The translations under genes were made by a program, and so were the position numbers. DNA of 64,000 nucleotides from Reyranella aquatilis. Its GTDB lineage: Bacteria > Pseudomonadota > Alphaproteobacteria > Reyranellales > Reyranellaceae. The stretch lies in the NCBI RefSeq assembly GCF_020880995.1, contig NZ_JAJISD010000001.1, positions 124,001 through 188,000 on the forward strand, written 5' to 3'. The notes under the pieces are model-generated. The model saw only the letters and a list, made by a program, of their open reading frames with translations. It was not told the DNA's origin and ran no database searches. Positions 1-7,572 of the stretch are shown one piece after another. Numbering within the stretch: the stretch's first letter is position 1; every line of letters begins with the position of its first letter.

Positions 1-1716
1 ACCGACGAAGTCGAGCATTTCCGTATTGGCGTCGCGGCGGCTCTCGAACGAGATCAGCGCGTGATCCATGCGCGGCACCACGCGCATCTCGGCGCCGCGA
101 TAGGATGAGAGGGCGCCGGGTTCCAGTGTGAACTCCCGCCGGAACATTTCGAGATCCTCTTCCGCCGGCGAGAACAGGAACAGCGTCCTGACGCCGCGCT
201 GGCAGAGGTCCGAAAGCGAGGACTGTGCGAACGACTGCTTGCGGATCAGGCCCACCTCCCGTCCGGCGCGGCGCATGCCGAGGCGCACCGAGCGCAGGCC
301 CCGGACCCAGAGCGAATGCAGCACGGTGCCGAAGTCGACGCGTCCCCCGAGCAGGGTCTGCCAGCTCTGAGGGCTGAACACTTTGCGCAGGTAGAACATC
401 GGCGTCAGACGCCGGTGATCGAGATAAGTGATCTCGTCTGGGCGACGCGGCAGGGTGAAGAGGGGCTGGTTGACCAGCATCAGCCCGCTGATTCGGGGCT
501 CGGCGAGCGCGGCATGGAATGCGTGGTAGGCGCCGGAGCAGATGCCCTGCACGGTGAACCTGCGGTAGCCTCTGGCCTGCAGCGCGTTGATCATCGCACG
601 GATGTCGGCGGTCCGGTCGCTGAAGGAATGGCTCAGGATGTTTTCCGTGCCGACGGGGCCGAGGCTGTCGCCCAGTCCGGCGAAGTCGGCGCGCAAAGAG
701 GAAATGCCGGAGCGGGCGAGACGCCTCGCGAATTCCACGCCCTGCCGCGACGCACCATAGCGAGGATCGCGCCCGCCGTTCACGATGATGACGACCTGGC
801 CCGAGGGACCGCGATCCGGGTCACAGAGGATGCCGAAGAGGCGTCCGTCCGGCCCGAAGTTCAGGGTCGTCTCGACGCAGCCTGGGGGACGCAGCACGGC
901 GGCCTCGGGCAGCCTGGGAAGAGCCCGCTCCGCCGCCGGGCGCGCCGTGAGGGGGAAGGCGCCGTTCATCCAGTCGATCACGTCGTGGAAAGTCGGAAGA
1001 CGCACGGCGTCGAACGTCGGATGTCCCATCAGGGAATTCAGGTCGTCGCTCCAGCCGTGAGTCGTGGCCTCGGCTCCAGCCTGTCGCCAGGCTGCGAGGA
1101 AGGCGTCGAGACGTCTGCTTTCGGCTCGGGCAAACACCGCGACCTTCTGGCCGGCCCTCGGCACAGCCTCGCGCAGGTCGGTCGCCGCGATTGTGGACAC
1201 CGTGGCCGGGCCGAAGCGGAACTCGCCGACTTCGATCTCGCCGGAGGGCAGCACCCGTCCACCATGCAGCTCTGCATCGAGAGTCAGCTCGCGGACGTAG
1301 GATCGGCCGCTGACGGTCGGCTCGAAGAAGAGGTAGCCTGCGACGTCCGGGCGCGACGAGGCGGCGGCCGTCGCCAGCATGGCCCCCGCGCGCATGCCGC
1401 ACAGCATCACGGAACGGGCGCCGCTCACTTCCTTGAGCCAGTCGATCGCCTGCTCGACGCTCTCGCGCCAGGCCGTCCAGTGGTTTCCCGCGCGCTCGAT
1501 CGCATAGTCACAGGAATCGCCAGTGCCGGGATACTCGAGACGGGCCGTCCAGTAGCCGGCGCGCGCCAGCCGGTCGGCGAGAACCCGGAGCCCGCAGTAC
1601 GGTACCAACTCGTCGCCCAGAAGGCCGGGGCAGATCAGGACCGCCACGTCGCTCGCACGTTCATCGACAGGCGTGTGCAGCCACCCGAAGCAGTCGTTAA
1701 CCGCAACCGGCCTCAT
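1..1716 (-). CDS. Tandem double alpha/beta-hydrolase, C-terminus beyond window edge
   Basis: Read from an ATG at 1716, 572 codons stay open to the left edge, so the C-terminus is missing. There are two alpha/beta-hydrolase-like halves. The first, about residues 20-200, has strand-loop CPGLLGDE and a nucleophile elbow reading G-M-R-A-G (Arg109), so the usual Ser is absent. The second, about residues 300-560, has NGGRDPRYG, an elbow G-I-C-S-G (Ser394) and a late MDHAL with His552, consistent with a working Ser-His pair. Serine hydrolases of this fold cleave or transfer acyl groups; the substrate is unknown. No signal peptide is seen, so it is probably cytoplasmic. It is divergent from the aminoacyl carrier operon across 140 bp, suggesting shared regulation. 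It resembles S33-type and exosortase-associated hydrolases only in general outline. Confidence 0.75.
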   Translation of the reverse strand, partial: MRPVAVNDCFGWLHTPVDERASDVAVLICPGLLGDELVPYCGLRVLADRLARAGYWTARLEYPGTGDSCDYAIERAGNHWTAWRESVEQAIDWLKEVSGARSVMLCGMRAGAMLATAAASSRPDVAGYLFFEPTVSGRSYVRELTLDAELHGGRVLPSGEIEVGEFRFGPATVSTIAATDLREAVPRAGQKVAVFARAESRRLDAFLAAWRQAGAEATTHGWSDDLNSLMGHPTFDAVRLPTFHDVIDWMNGAFPLTARPAAERALPRLPEAAVLRPPGCVETTLNFGPDGRLFGILCDPDRGPSGQVVIIVNGGRDPRYGASRQGVEFARRLARSGISSLRADFAGLGDSLGPVGTENILSHSFSDRTADIRAMINALQARGYRRFTVQGICSGAYHAFHAALAEPRISGLMLVNQPLFTLPRRPDEITYLDHRRLTPMFYLRKVFSPQSWQTLLGGRVDFGTVLHSLWVRGLRSVRLGMRRAGREVGLIRKQSFAQSSLSDLCQRGVRTLFLFSPAEEDLEMFRREFTLEPGALSSYRGAEMRVVPRMDHALISFESRRDANTEMLDFVG

Positions 1717-1775
1717 GATACCCCATTGACCCACCAGCGTTTCCGGGACTTCCCACGGTCCCGGTACGCTGCAAA

Positions 1776-1804
1776 TTGATTTGTTCCCCGCCCGAGAATA
1801 TCCT
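1776..1804 (+). promoter_or_regulatory. Putative sigma-70 promoter of the carrier-protein operon
   Basis: TTGATT (1776-1781) and TATCCT (1799-1804) are separated by 17 bp. They lie 53 bp upstream of the GTG start of the carrier protein, in the divergent gap with the hydrolase gene. The match is good but unproven. Confidence 0.4.
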
Positions 1805-1822
1805 AAACCGCAGGAAATGCTT

Positions 1823-1839
1823 GCGAATTTTCGATTCGC
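1823..1839. promoter_or_regulatory. Perfect inverted repeat in operon leader (possible operator)
   Basis: GCGAAT-TTTCG-ATTCGC is a perfect 6-bp inverted repeat with a 5-nt spacer, just downstream of the putative promoter and 17 nt before the GTG start at 1857. It could be a repressor operator or an mRNA hairpin near the ribosome binding site (GGGAG). A repeat this short can arise by chance. Confidence 0.35.
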
Positions 1840-1856
1840 GGTGGCTGGGAGCTCCG

Positions 1857-2120
1857 GTGTCCGACCCCCTCAAGGTACGAATTCGAACGGTACTGAAGAC
1901 TGCCGGCAGCTTGCAGCAGGGTGTCGAAGCGATCAGGGACGATTCGGACCTCCATGCGGCCGGCCTGACGTCCCATGCCACGGTTAGCCTGATGCTGGCC
2001 CTGGAAGAGGCTTTCGATATCGAATTTCCCGACCGCTTGCTGCGTCGCAAGACCTTTTCCAGCATCGACGCCATCGCCGAGGCCCTGGCGGAGATCGGCG
2101 TGCGCGACGAGGCGGCATGA
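1857..2120 (+). CDS. Acyl carrier protein partner of amino acid:carrier-protein ligase
   Basis: An 87-residue four-helix carrier protein. The GTG start at 1857 is chosen because GGGAG lies a few bases upstream and the fold begins right after it; an upstream ATG at 1776 would add an unlikely 27-residue tail. The phosphopantetheine site is not the common D-S-L but A-G-L-T-S-H with Ser39, followed by LMLALEEAFDIEFPD, typical of helix II and III of carrier proteins. This variant is, to my knowledge, the type associated with seryl-tRNA-synthetase-like ligases in Bradyrhizobium and Agrobacterium, and such a ligase is encoded two genes downstream. It would be the thioester shuttle of the pathway. 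Its stop overlaps the next start (ATGA at 2117-2120), indicating coupled translation. Confidence 0.85.
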   Translation: MSDPLKVRIRTVLKTAGSLQQGVEAIRDDSDLHAAGLTSHATVSLMLALEEAFDIEFPDRLLRRKTFSSIDAIAEALAEIGVRDEAA

Positions 2121-3277
2121 CCCCCTGGCTCGCCGCGGCGCGTGCGGTGGGAAGCGAGATTGCCGGCCGATACGCCGACGACGTCGATTCCCGTGCGCGT
2201 TTTCCAGCAGAATCCTTGGCCGCCCTGAAGGAGCGCGGCCTGCTCGGCATCCTGGTGCCCGTAAGCGCCGGCGGCCCTGCAGCGGATATCGCCGACGTGG
2301 TGGCGATCTGCCACGAACTCGGGCGGCACTGCGCATCGACCGCGATGATCTATGCGATGCACCAGATCCAGGTCGCCTGCATCGTGCGGCACGCCGGTAC
2401 CAGCCCCTGGCAGCAGGCCTTCATGCAGCGCCTGGTACATGAGCAGCTGCTTCTCGCTTCCGCGACCACCGAGGTGGGTGTCGGCGGCGACGTCCGAAGC
2501 AGTGTCTGCGCGCTGGACGAGAGGCGGGGAAAATTCAGGCTGACCAAGCAGACGCCCGTGATCTCGTATGCCGGGAATTGCGACGCCATCCTCGCGACGG
2601 CGCGCCGGACCGCGCAGTCGCCCGCTTCGGACCAGAGGCTCGTCGTCATCCCGCGAGCCGATGCCACCCTGGAACTCCAGGAAAACTGGAACACGCTTGG
2701 CATGCGGGGAACCTGTTCCAATGGTTACCGGCTGCTGGCGGAAGGCGAGATGGGCCAGGTCCTTCCGGACGCCTATGCCGATATATCGGCACAGACCATG
2801 CTGCCCATGTCGCATCTCGTCTGGGGCGGCCTGTGGCTCGGCATCGCCAGCGAAGCCCTGTCGCGGGCCCGCGCCTTCGTTCGCGCGGAAGCCAAGCGGA
2901 AGCCCGGAGCGCTGCCGGCCGGTGCCGGACGCCTGGCGCAGGCCACCGGCGAGTTGCAGTCGATGAAGTCCGACCTTCTGTCCTGCCTGCATCAGTACGA
3001 GCAGGCACGTGCGTCGGAAGACGTTCTCTCGGGCATTCCGTTCGCGGTCGCCATGAACAACCTCAAGATCCTGAGTTCCGAGAAGCTGGTGCGGATCGTC
3101 GGGCAGGCCATGCTGATCTGCGGGCTCGAAGGTTATCGCAACGATTCGATCTTCAGTATCGGCCGCCTGCTGCGAGACGCCCATTCGGCGGTCGTGATGG
3201 TGAGCAACGATCGCATTGCCGCGAACAATGCGAACCTCGGGCTCGTGCTGCGCGACGATCCGGAGCTGCTGGCGTGA
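2117..3277 (+). CDS. Acyl-CoA dehydrogenase-like flavoprotein, probably acting on carrier-bound substrate
   Basis: This 386-residue protein has the acyl-CoA dehydrogenase layout: an N-terminal helical domain with LKERGLLGILVP and GGPAADIADV, a mid beta-domain with ASATTEVGVGGDV and NWNTLGMRGTCSNGY, and a C-terminal four-helix FAD domain ending GRLLRDAHSAVVM. The residue aligned with the catalytic Glu of medium-chain dehydrogenase (in IYEGT) is Val362, so the base is missing or placed elsewhere, as in isovaleryl-type enzymes. Flavoenzymes of this family oxidise aminoacyl thioesters on carrier proteins in some natural-product pathways, such as prolyl-carrier dehydrogenases. The position between carrier protein and aminoacyl ligase suggests a similar role here, which is inference. 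The start overlaps the previous stop, and the stop overlaps the next GTG (GTGA at 3274-3277). Confidence 0.8.
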   Translation: MTPWLAAARAVGSEIAGRYADDVDSRARFPAESLAALKERGLLGILVPVSAGGPAADIADVVAICHELGRHCASTAMIYAMHQIQVACIVRHAGTSPWQQAFMQRLVHEQLLLASATTEVGVGGDVRSSVCALDERRGKFRLTKQTPVISYAGNCDAILATARRTAQSPASDQRLVVIPRADATLELQENWNTLGMRGTCSNGYRLLAEGEMGQVLPDAYADISAQTMLPMSHLVWGGLWLGIASEALSRARAFVRAEAKRKPGALPAGAGRLAQATGELQSMKSDLLSCLHQYEQARASEDVLSGIPFAVAMNNLKILSSEKLVRIVGQAMLICGLEGYRNDSIFSIGRLLRDAHSAVVMVSNDRIAANNANLGLVLRDDPELLA

Positions 3278-4197
3278 CGGATCCCGCCGCCTCGGCCTAC
3301 AGGCGCTTTCGGGATGAGCTGCTGCACCACGGGCTCCTGATTTCGATGGGCGTCGACGGCCTGTTCGGTCGAAGCGGCGGCTTCGAGCGGGTGCTCGAGG
3401 GGGTCAACGCGGCGATCGGCGCGGTGGGCGACGTCGATCGTCCAGAGGTGATGCGCTTCCCGCCGGGCATCGGCAGCCTTCAACTCGAGCAGAGCGGCTA
3501 TCTCCGCAATTTTCCCCATCTGGCGGGAACGGTGGCGAGCTTCTCCGGCGGCGACGACGATCATCGTGCGTTGCTGGACAGTCTCTCAAAGGGAGAAGAC
3601 TGGTCCGGCACGCAGCGCCCGACCGGTGTGGCGCTCACGCCGGCCGCCTGTTACGGCGCCTATCCCGTCGTGGCCGCGCGCGGACGACTGCCGGAGGCGG
3701 GCGCTCTTGTCGATGTCTACACGTGGTGCTTCCGTCACGAGCCTTCGATCGACCCGGCGCGGATGCAGATGTTCCGGCAGCGCGAGCATGTCCGGATCGG
3801 TTCACCGGCCCAGATCGCGACATTCCGCGAAACCTGGTTGGAACGCGCGCGGTCGCTGGTCGAATCCCTCGGACTGCCAATGGCCATAGAAGTCGCGAAC
3901 GATCCCTTTTTCGGCAGGGTGGGGCGCATCCTCGCGAACAGCCAGCGGGAGCGGAGTCTCAAGTTCGAATTGCTCGTGCCGATCGTGGCGGAAGCGCCGC
4001 GTACCGCCTGCGTGAGCTTCAACGATCACCGCGACCTGTTCGGACGCGCCTGGGCGATCGAGGCGCAAGATGGAGGCGTGGCGCACACGGCCTGTGTCGG
4101 CTTCGGAGTCGAGCGGCTGACGCTGGCGCTTCTCCGCCACCATGGTTTCGTGCCGGGCGACTGGCCGGCCGGCGTACGCCATGTCCTCGGACTCTGA
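3274..4197 (+). CDS. Amino acid--[acyl-carrier-protein] ligase (SerRS-like)
   Basis: This 307-residue protein is a class II aminoacyl-tRNA-synthetase core without any tRNA-binding domain. Motif 2 is FRHEPSIDPARMQMFRQREH and motif 3 is GFGVERLTLALL. Three zinc ligands can be placed: Cys126 (AACYGAYP), Glu171 (FRQREHV) and Cys274 (HTACVGFG). They are spaced exactly like the Cys-Glu-Cys set I recall from the characterised Bradyrhizobium ligase and methanogenic-type SerRS. Family members activate a small amino acid (glycine or alanine) with ATP and load it on the phosphopantetheine of a dedicated carrier protein instead of tRNA. The adjacent atypical carrier protein supports this. The GTG start at 3274 overlaps the upstream stop. 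The amino acid used here cannot be read from sequence. Confidence 0.9.
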   Translation: MTDPAASAYRRFRDELLHHGLLISMGVDGLFGRSGGFERVLEGVNAAIGAVGDVDRPEVMRFPPGIGSLQLEQSGYLRNFPHLAGTVASFSGGDDDHRALLDSLSKGEDWSGTQRPTGVALTPAACYGAYPVVAARGRLPEAGALVDVYTWCFRHEPSIDPARMQMFRQREHVRIGSPAQIATFRETWLERARSLVESLGLPMAIEVANDPFFGRVGRILANSQRERSLKFELLVPIVAEAPRTACVSFNDHRDLFGRAWAIEAQDGGVAHTACVGFGVERLTLALLRHHGFVPGDWPAGVRHVLGL

Positions 4198-5155
4198 AGC
4201 CGCCGACCTGCTGGGCATTACCCCGGCCAGCTGGAGGTCGAGCCCCCTGCATGGCGGCGACAGGATCTGGCCGGAGACGAACTGCTACGTCGACCTGTGG
4301 ATCGAACTGCTGCCGGCCCTGGGTCATCCCGCGGAGGCAGCGCTCGCCTTCACGGTGCTGCAGGATTTCGAGGGCGATCACTTCACCTTCTTCAAGTTTC
4401 CGCCGGAGGATCTGCAGGTCCTTTTCGGTCTCGCGGTGCAGGAGCTTCCGATCTTCGACACGGTCGAGGCGCAGTCGATGGCGCAGCTGCGGCGCGGGCA
4501 TCCCGTTCTGGTCGAAGTCGATGCCTTCTGGCTGCCCGATGCGGGCGACGCCTATCGCAAGGCGCACATGAAGACCAGCATCGGGGTGATCGCCCTGCAT
4601 CCGCAGGAGCGGCGGCTGGGTTACTTCCATGGCACCGGCTATTACGAGCTCGCCGGCGAAGATTACGATGGCCTGTTCCGCGAACCCGCCTTGCTGTTTC
4701 CCTACGTCGAGTTCGTCAAGCGGGACGGGAAGGCGCTCGACGGAGGCGCGCTCGTGGACGGATCGATTGCCCTGCTTCGAAGCCACCTGGATCATCGTCC
4801 GCGAAGCCATCCGATCCGGCAATGGCAGGCTGCGCTCCCGGCGCAGATGGAAATGCTGGGGCTGCGCGACATGGACTACCTCCATCTCTACGCCTTCAAT
4901 GGGCCGCGCCAGCTGGGCGCCAACTTCGAGATGCTGGCGACGTATCTGGATTGGCTGACCACCCGGGGCGTCGGAGGGCTTGGCGAAGCCGCGGAGGCGG
5001 GGCGGCGGCTCGCAGAAGGGGCCAAGGCCATCCAGTTCCAGCTTGCGCGAATGGTTCATCGGCGGAAGCTTGACGCCCGGGCCATCGACCTCGAGCCACT
5101 CGCAGCCCACTACGATACTGTCTTCGACACCCTCGATGAGCGGTTCAGCGGATGA
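4181..5155 (+). CDS. DUF1839 family protein, possible aminoacyl transferase
   Basis: The 324-residue protein matches DUF1839 as I remember it: PETNCYVDLWIELL near the N-terminus, QDFEGDHFTFFKFPP, EVDAFWLPD, YRKAHMKTSIG and GYFHGTGYY. Cys35 (in TNCY) and His129 (in AHMKT), with acidic residues at 114 and 120, would suit a cysteine transferase or peptidase of the BtrH/C39-like type. BtrH moves an acyl group from a carrier protein to an aminoglycoside in butirosin synthesis, so a role in off-loading the aminoacyl group is attractive, but this link is inference. The ATG at 4181 overlaps the ligase end by 17 bp; an earlier ATG at 4142 would overlap far more. No signal peptide or membrane segment is seen. 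Confidence 0.8.
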   Translation: MSSDSEAADLLGITPASWRSSPLHGGDRIWPETNCYVDLWIELLPALGHPAEAALAFTVLQDFEGDHFTFFKFPPEDLQVLFGLAVQELPIFDTVEAQSMAQLRRGHPVLVEVDAFWLPDAGDAYRKAHMKTSIGVIALHPQERRLGYFHGTGYYELAGEDYDGLFREPALLFPYVEFVKRDGKALDGGALVDGSIALLRSHLDHRPRSHPIRQWQAALPAQMEMLGLRDMDYLHLYAFNGPRQLGANFEMLATYLDWLTTRGVGGLGEAAEAGRRLAEGAKAIQFQLARMVHRRKLDARAIDLEPLAAHYDTVFDTLDERFSG

Positions 5156-7572
5156 CTTGTTACAGGCCCCTGGGCGCGGAATGGCGACTGGCCTGCACCG
5201 CGCCGGGGGCGGCGACCCGACCCGATGAGCTTTCGGATACGCTCGACTGGATCGGTGCGCCCGTGCCCGGCACAGCGGCGCAGGCGCTGCGCGCGGCCGG
5301 CCGCTGGATCGAGGCGGAACCGGCGCCGCTGCACGAAAAGGACATCTGGTATCGTACGAACTTCCCCGGGAGCGGCCGCCGGGTGCTTCGCTTCAACGGC
5401 CTCGCGACCCTCGCCGAGGTCTGGCTGAACGGCCGGTCGATCCTGGTTTCGGACAACATGTTCCTCGCTGAGGAAATCGAGGTCGATCTCGAGGGAGAGA
5501 ACGAACTCTTCGTCGCCTTCCGCTCGCTCGATGCCGAACTGGCACGCCGCAAGGGCAGGGCGCGCTGGCGGACCGCACTAGTCGCGAACAACGCCCTGAG
5601 GCACGTGCGCACGACCTTGCTGGGCCACATGACCGGCTGGCAGCCGCCCATCCATGCCGTGGGTCCCTGGCGGTCGATCGACATCCTGGAACCGGCGGGC
5701 CCTCTGCAGCTCAGGGCGGCCGACGTGCGCGCAACCCTGGACGGCGCAGACGGCGTGGTCGAAGTCACGCTCCAGGTCGTCAGTCGGGGCGGGACCCCGC
5801 CGGTGCACCTCGAGGTCGGGGGAAAAAGTGAACCGCTCCGATGGACCGGGGAGGATCGGCTGGAGGGCAGGCTGCGCCTGCGCGACGTCCGCAAATGGTG
5901 GCCTCACACCCATGGCGAGCCGTTCCTCTACCCGGCGCGTGTCCTGGTCGGCGAGATCGAGATCGACCTCGGCCGCATCGGCTTCCGCTCCATCGAGATC
6001 GATCTTGGCAGCGACGGGCGCGGCTTCGGATTTCGCATCAACGGTCAATCCGTCTTCGCGCGCGGGGCCTGCTGGAGCGCCGCCGATCTCGTCACCCTGG
6101 CAGCAGACCGCACAGTGCTTCTGCCCTGGCTGCAGCAGGCCCGCGACTGCCACATGAACATGATCCGCGTCGCCGGGACGATGACTTACGAGAGCGACGA
6201 CTTCTTCGCGCTCTGCGACGAACTCGGCATCCTCGTCTGGCACGATTTCATGTTCGCCAGCATGGATTACCCGATCGGCGACCCGGCCTTCCGAGCGAGC
6301 GTCGAGCGGGAGGCGCAGCAGTTTATCTCGCGGGCTCGGAGCCATCCATCTCTGGCCCTGCTGTGCGGCGGCAGCGAAATCGCCCAGCAGGCCGCAATGC
6401 TCGGACTGCCTCCCACTTTGTGGAGCAGCCCGCTCTACGACGAGATCCTCCCGGGCATCGCGAACTCTCTCTGCCCGGACGTTCCCTACCTGGCGCAGTC
6501 GCCCGAGGGCGGCGACCTGCCGTTCCGGACCGATGCCGGCGTTTCCCACTATTACGGAGTCGGAGCCTATCGCCGGCCGCTGGAGGATGCGCGCCGGGCG
6601 GGTGTGCGGTTCGCCTCGGAATGCCTGGCGCTCGCCAACACGGGCGCCGGTCTGCCGCAAGCCTCGGAGATGATCCCGCACGATCGGGGCGCCGACTGGG
6701 ATTTCGTGGCGGTCCGGGATCACTACCTGGGCCAACTCTACGGTGTCGATGCGGCCCGGGCGCGGGCCGAGGACTCGGCTCACTATCTGCGACTGGCGCG
6801 GGCGGTGTCCGGCGAGGTGATGGAGGCCGTGGTCGCGGAATGGCGCCGGCCGGCATCTCCCTGCGAGGGAGCACTCGTGTGGATGCTCAAGGACCTCGGT
6901 CCCGGACCGGGCTGGGGCGTGATCGACTGGACGGGTGTTCCCAAGCTGGCCTGGCATGCGCTGCGCCGCGCCTTCAGGCCGATTCAGGTCGTGCTGAGCG
7001 ACGAGGGACTGAACGGTCTGGACGTGCACGTGATCAATGACACCGCGGCCCCCTTGCGGGCACGCCTCCTGCTGATCTGCCTGCAGGCCGGCGACGTCGT
7101 GACGATGCGGCGCGAGTGCGAGGTCGAGCTTCCGGCGCATGGCGCCCGGACGTTGAGCACGGCGGAGATCATCGGATCGTTCTTCGACGTCACCTACGCC
7201 TACCGCTTCGGAGCGCCGGCGCTCGACGTGGCGGCGGTGACCCTGTCCGATGCCTCGACGGGCGCGCGGCTCGCCGAAGCCGCGCACTATCCGTTGGGCC
7301 GCGCAGGACTGGCGCATGATCCCGGCCTCTCGGCAACGCTGGAGCAGGACGAGACCGGATGGTCCGTAGTGGTCCAGGCGACCAGATTCGCGCCCTGCAT
7401 CCAGGTCGAAGCGCCGGGCCATCGCGGCGCCGAGGAGGGCTTCTTCTTGCTGCCGGGCGAGCGGCGACGCATGGTGCTGGTGCCGACCGGCGAGCGGGAG
7501 GGGAGGCCGACTGGCCAGATCGTCTCGGTCGCACCACAGCGCGACCGGACGGCGAGCGTCCGCTTCAGTTAG
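5152..7572 (+). CDS. Glycoside hydrolase family 2, beta-mannosidase-like
   Basis: The 806-residue protein has the GH2 layout: a jelly-roll domain (residues 1-180; FNGLATLAEVWLNG, GPWRSIDI), an Ig-like domain (about 185-285), a TIM barrel (about 295-640) and C-terminal beta domains. The barrel shows FARGACWSAAD, MIRVAGTMTYES, GILVWHDFMFA and CGGSE, whose Glu409 would be the acid/base (GNNE in classical beta-mannosidases). FASE contains Glu490, a candidate nucleophile. There is no signal peptide, so it should act in the cytoplasm on a small glycoside or as a trans-glycosidase. Its ATG overlaps the DUF1839 stop (ATGA at 5152-5155), making it the last gene of the aminoacyl carrier operon. Its TAG overlaps the stop of the convergent CoA transferase gene. 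Confidence 0.8.
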   Translation: MTCYRPLGAEWRLACTAPGAATRPDELSDTLDWIGAPVPGTAAQALRAAGRWIEAEPAPLHEKDIWYRTNFPGSGRRVLRFNGLATLAEVWLNGRSILVSDNMFLAEEIEVDLEGENELFVAFRSLDAELARRKGRARWRTALVANNALRHVRTTLLGHMTGWQPPIHAVGPWRSIDILEPAGPLQLRAADVRATLDGADGVVEVTLQVVSRGGTPPVHLEVGGKSEPLRWTGEDRLEGRLRLRDVRKWWPHTHGEPFLYPARVLVGEIEIDLGRIGFRSIEIDLGSDGRGFGFRINGQSVFARGACWSAADLVTLAADRTVLLPWLQQARDCHMNMIRVAGTMTYESDDFFALCDELGILVWHDFMFASMDYPIGDPAFRASVEREAQQFISRARSHPSLALLCGGSEIAQQAAMLGLPPTLWSSPLYDEILPGIANSLCPDVPYLAQSPEGGDLPFRTDAGVSHYYGVGAYRRPLEDARRAGVRFASECLALANTGAGLPQASEMIPHDRGADWDFVAVRDHYLGQLYGVDAARARAEDSAHYLRLARAVSGEVMEAVVAEWRRPASPCEGALVWMLKDLGPGPGWGVIDWTGVPKLAWHALRRAFRPIQVVLSDEGLNGLDVHVINDTAAPLRARLLLICLQAGDVVTMRRECEVELPAHGARTLSTAEIIGSFFDVTYAYRFGAPALDVAAVTLSDASTGARLAEAAHYPLGRAGLAHDPGLSATLEQDETGWSVVVQATRFAPCIQVEAPGHRGAEEGFFLLPGERRRMVLVPTGEREGRPTGQIVSVAPQRDRTASVRFS

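Noticed and set aside
316..1779. Plus-strand open frame across the double hydrolase gene
   Set aside because: The minus strand gives two coherent alpha/beta-hydrolase domains; the plus frame is Arg/Ala/Gly-rich noise.
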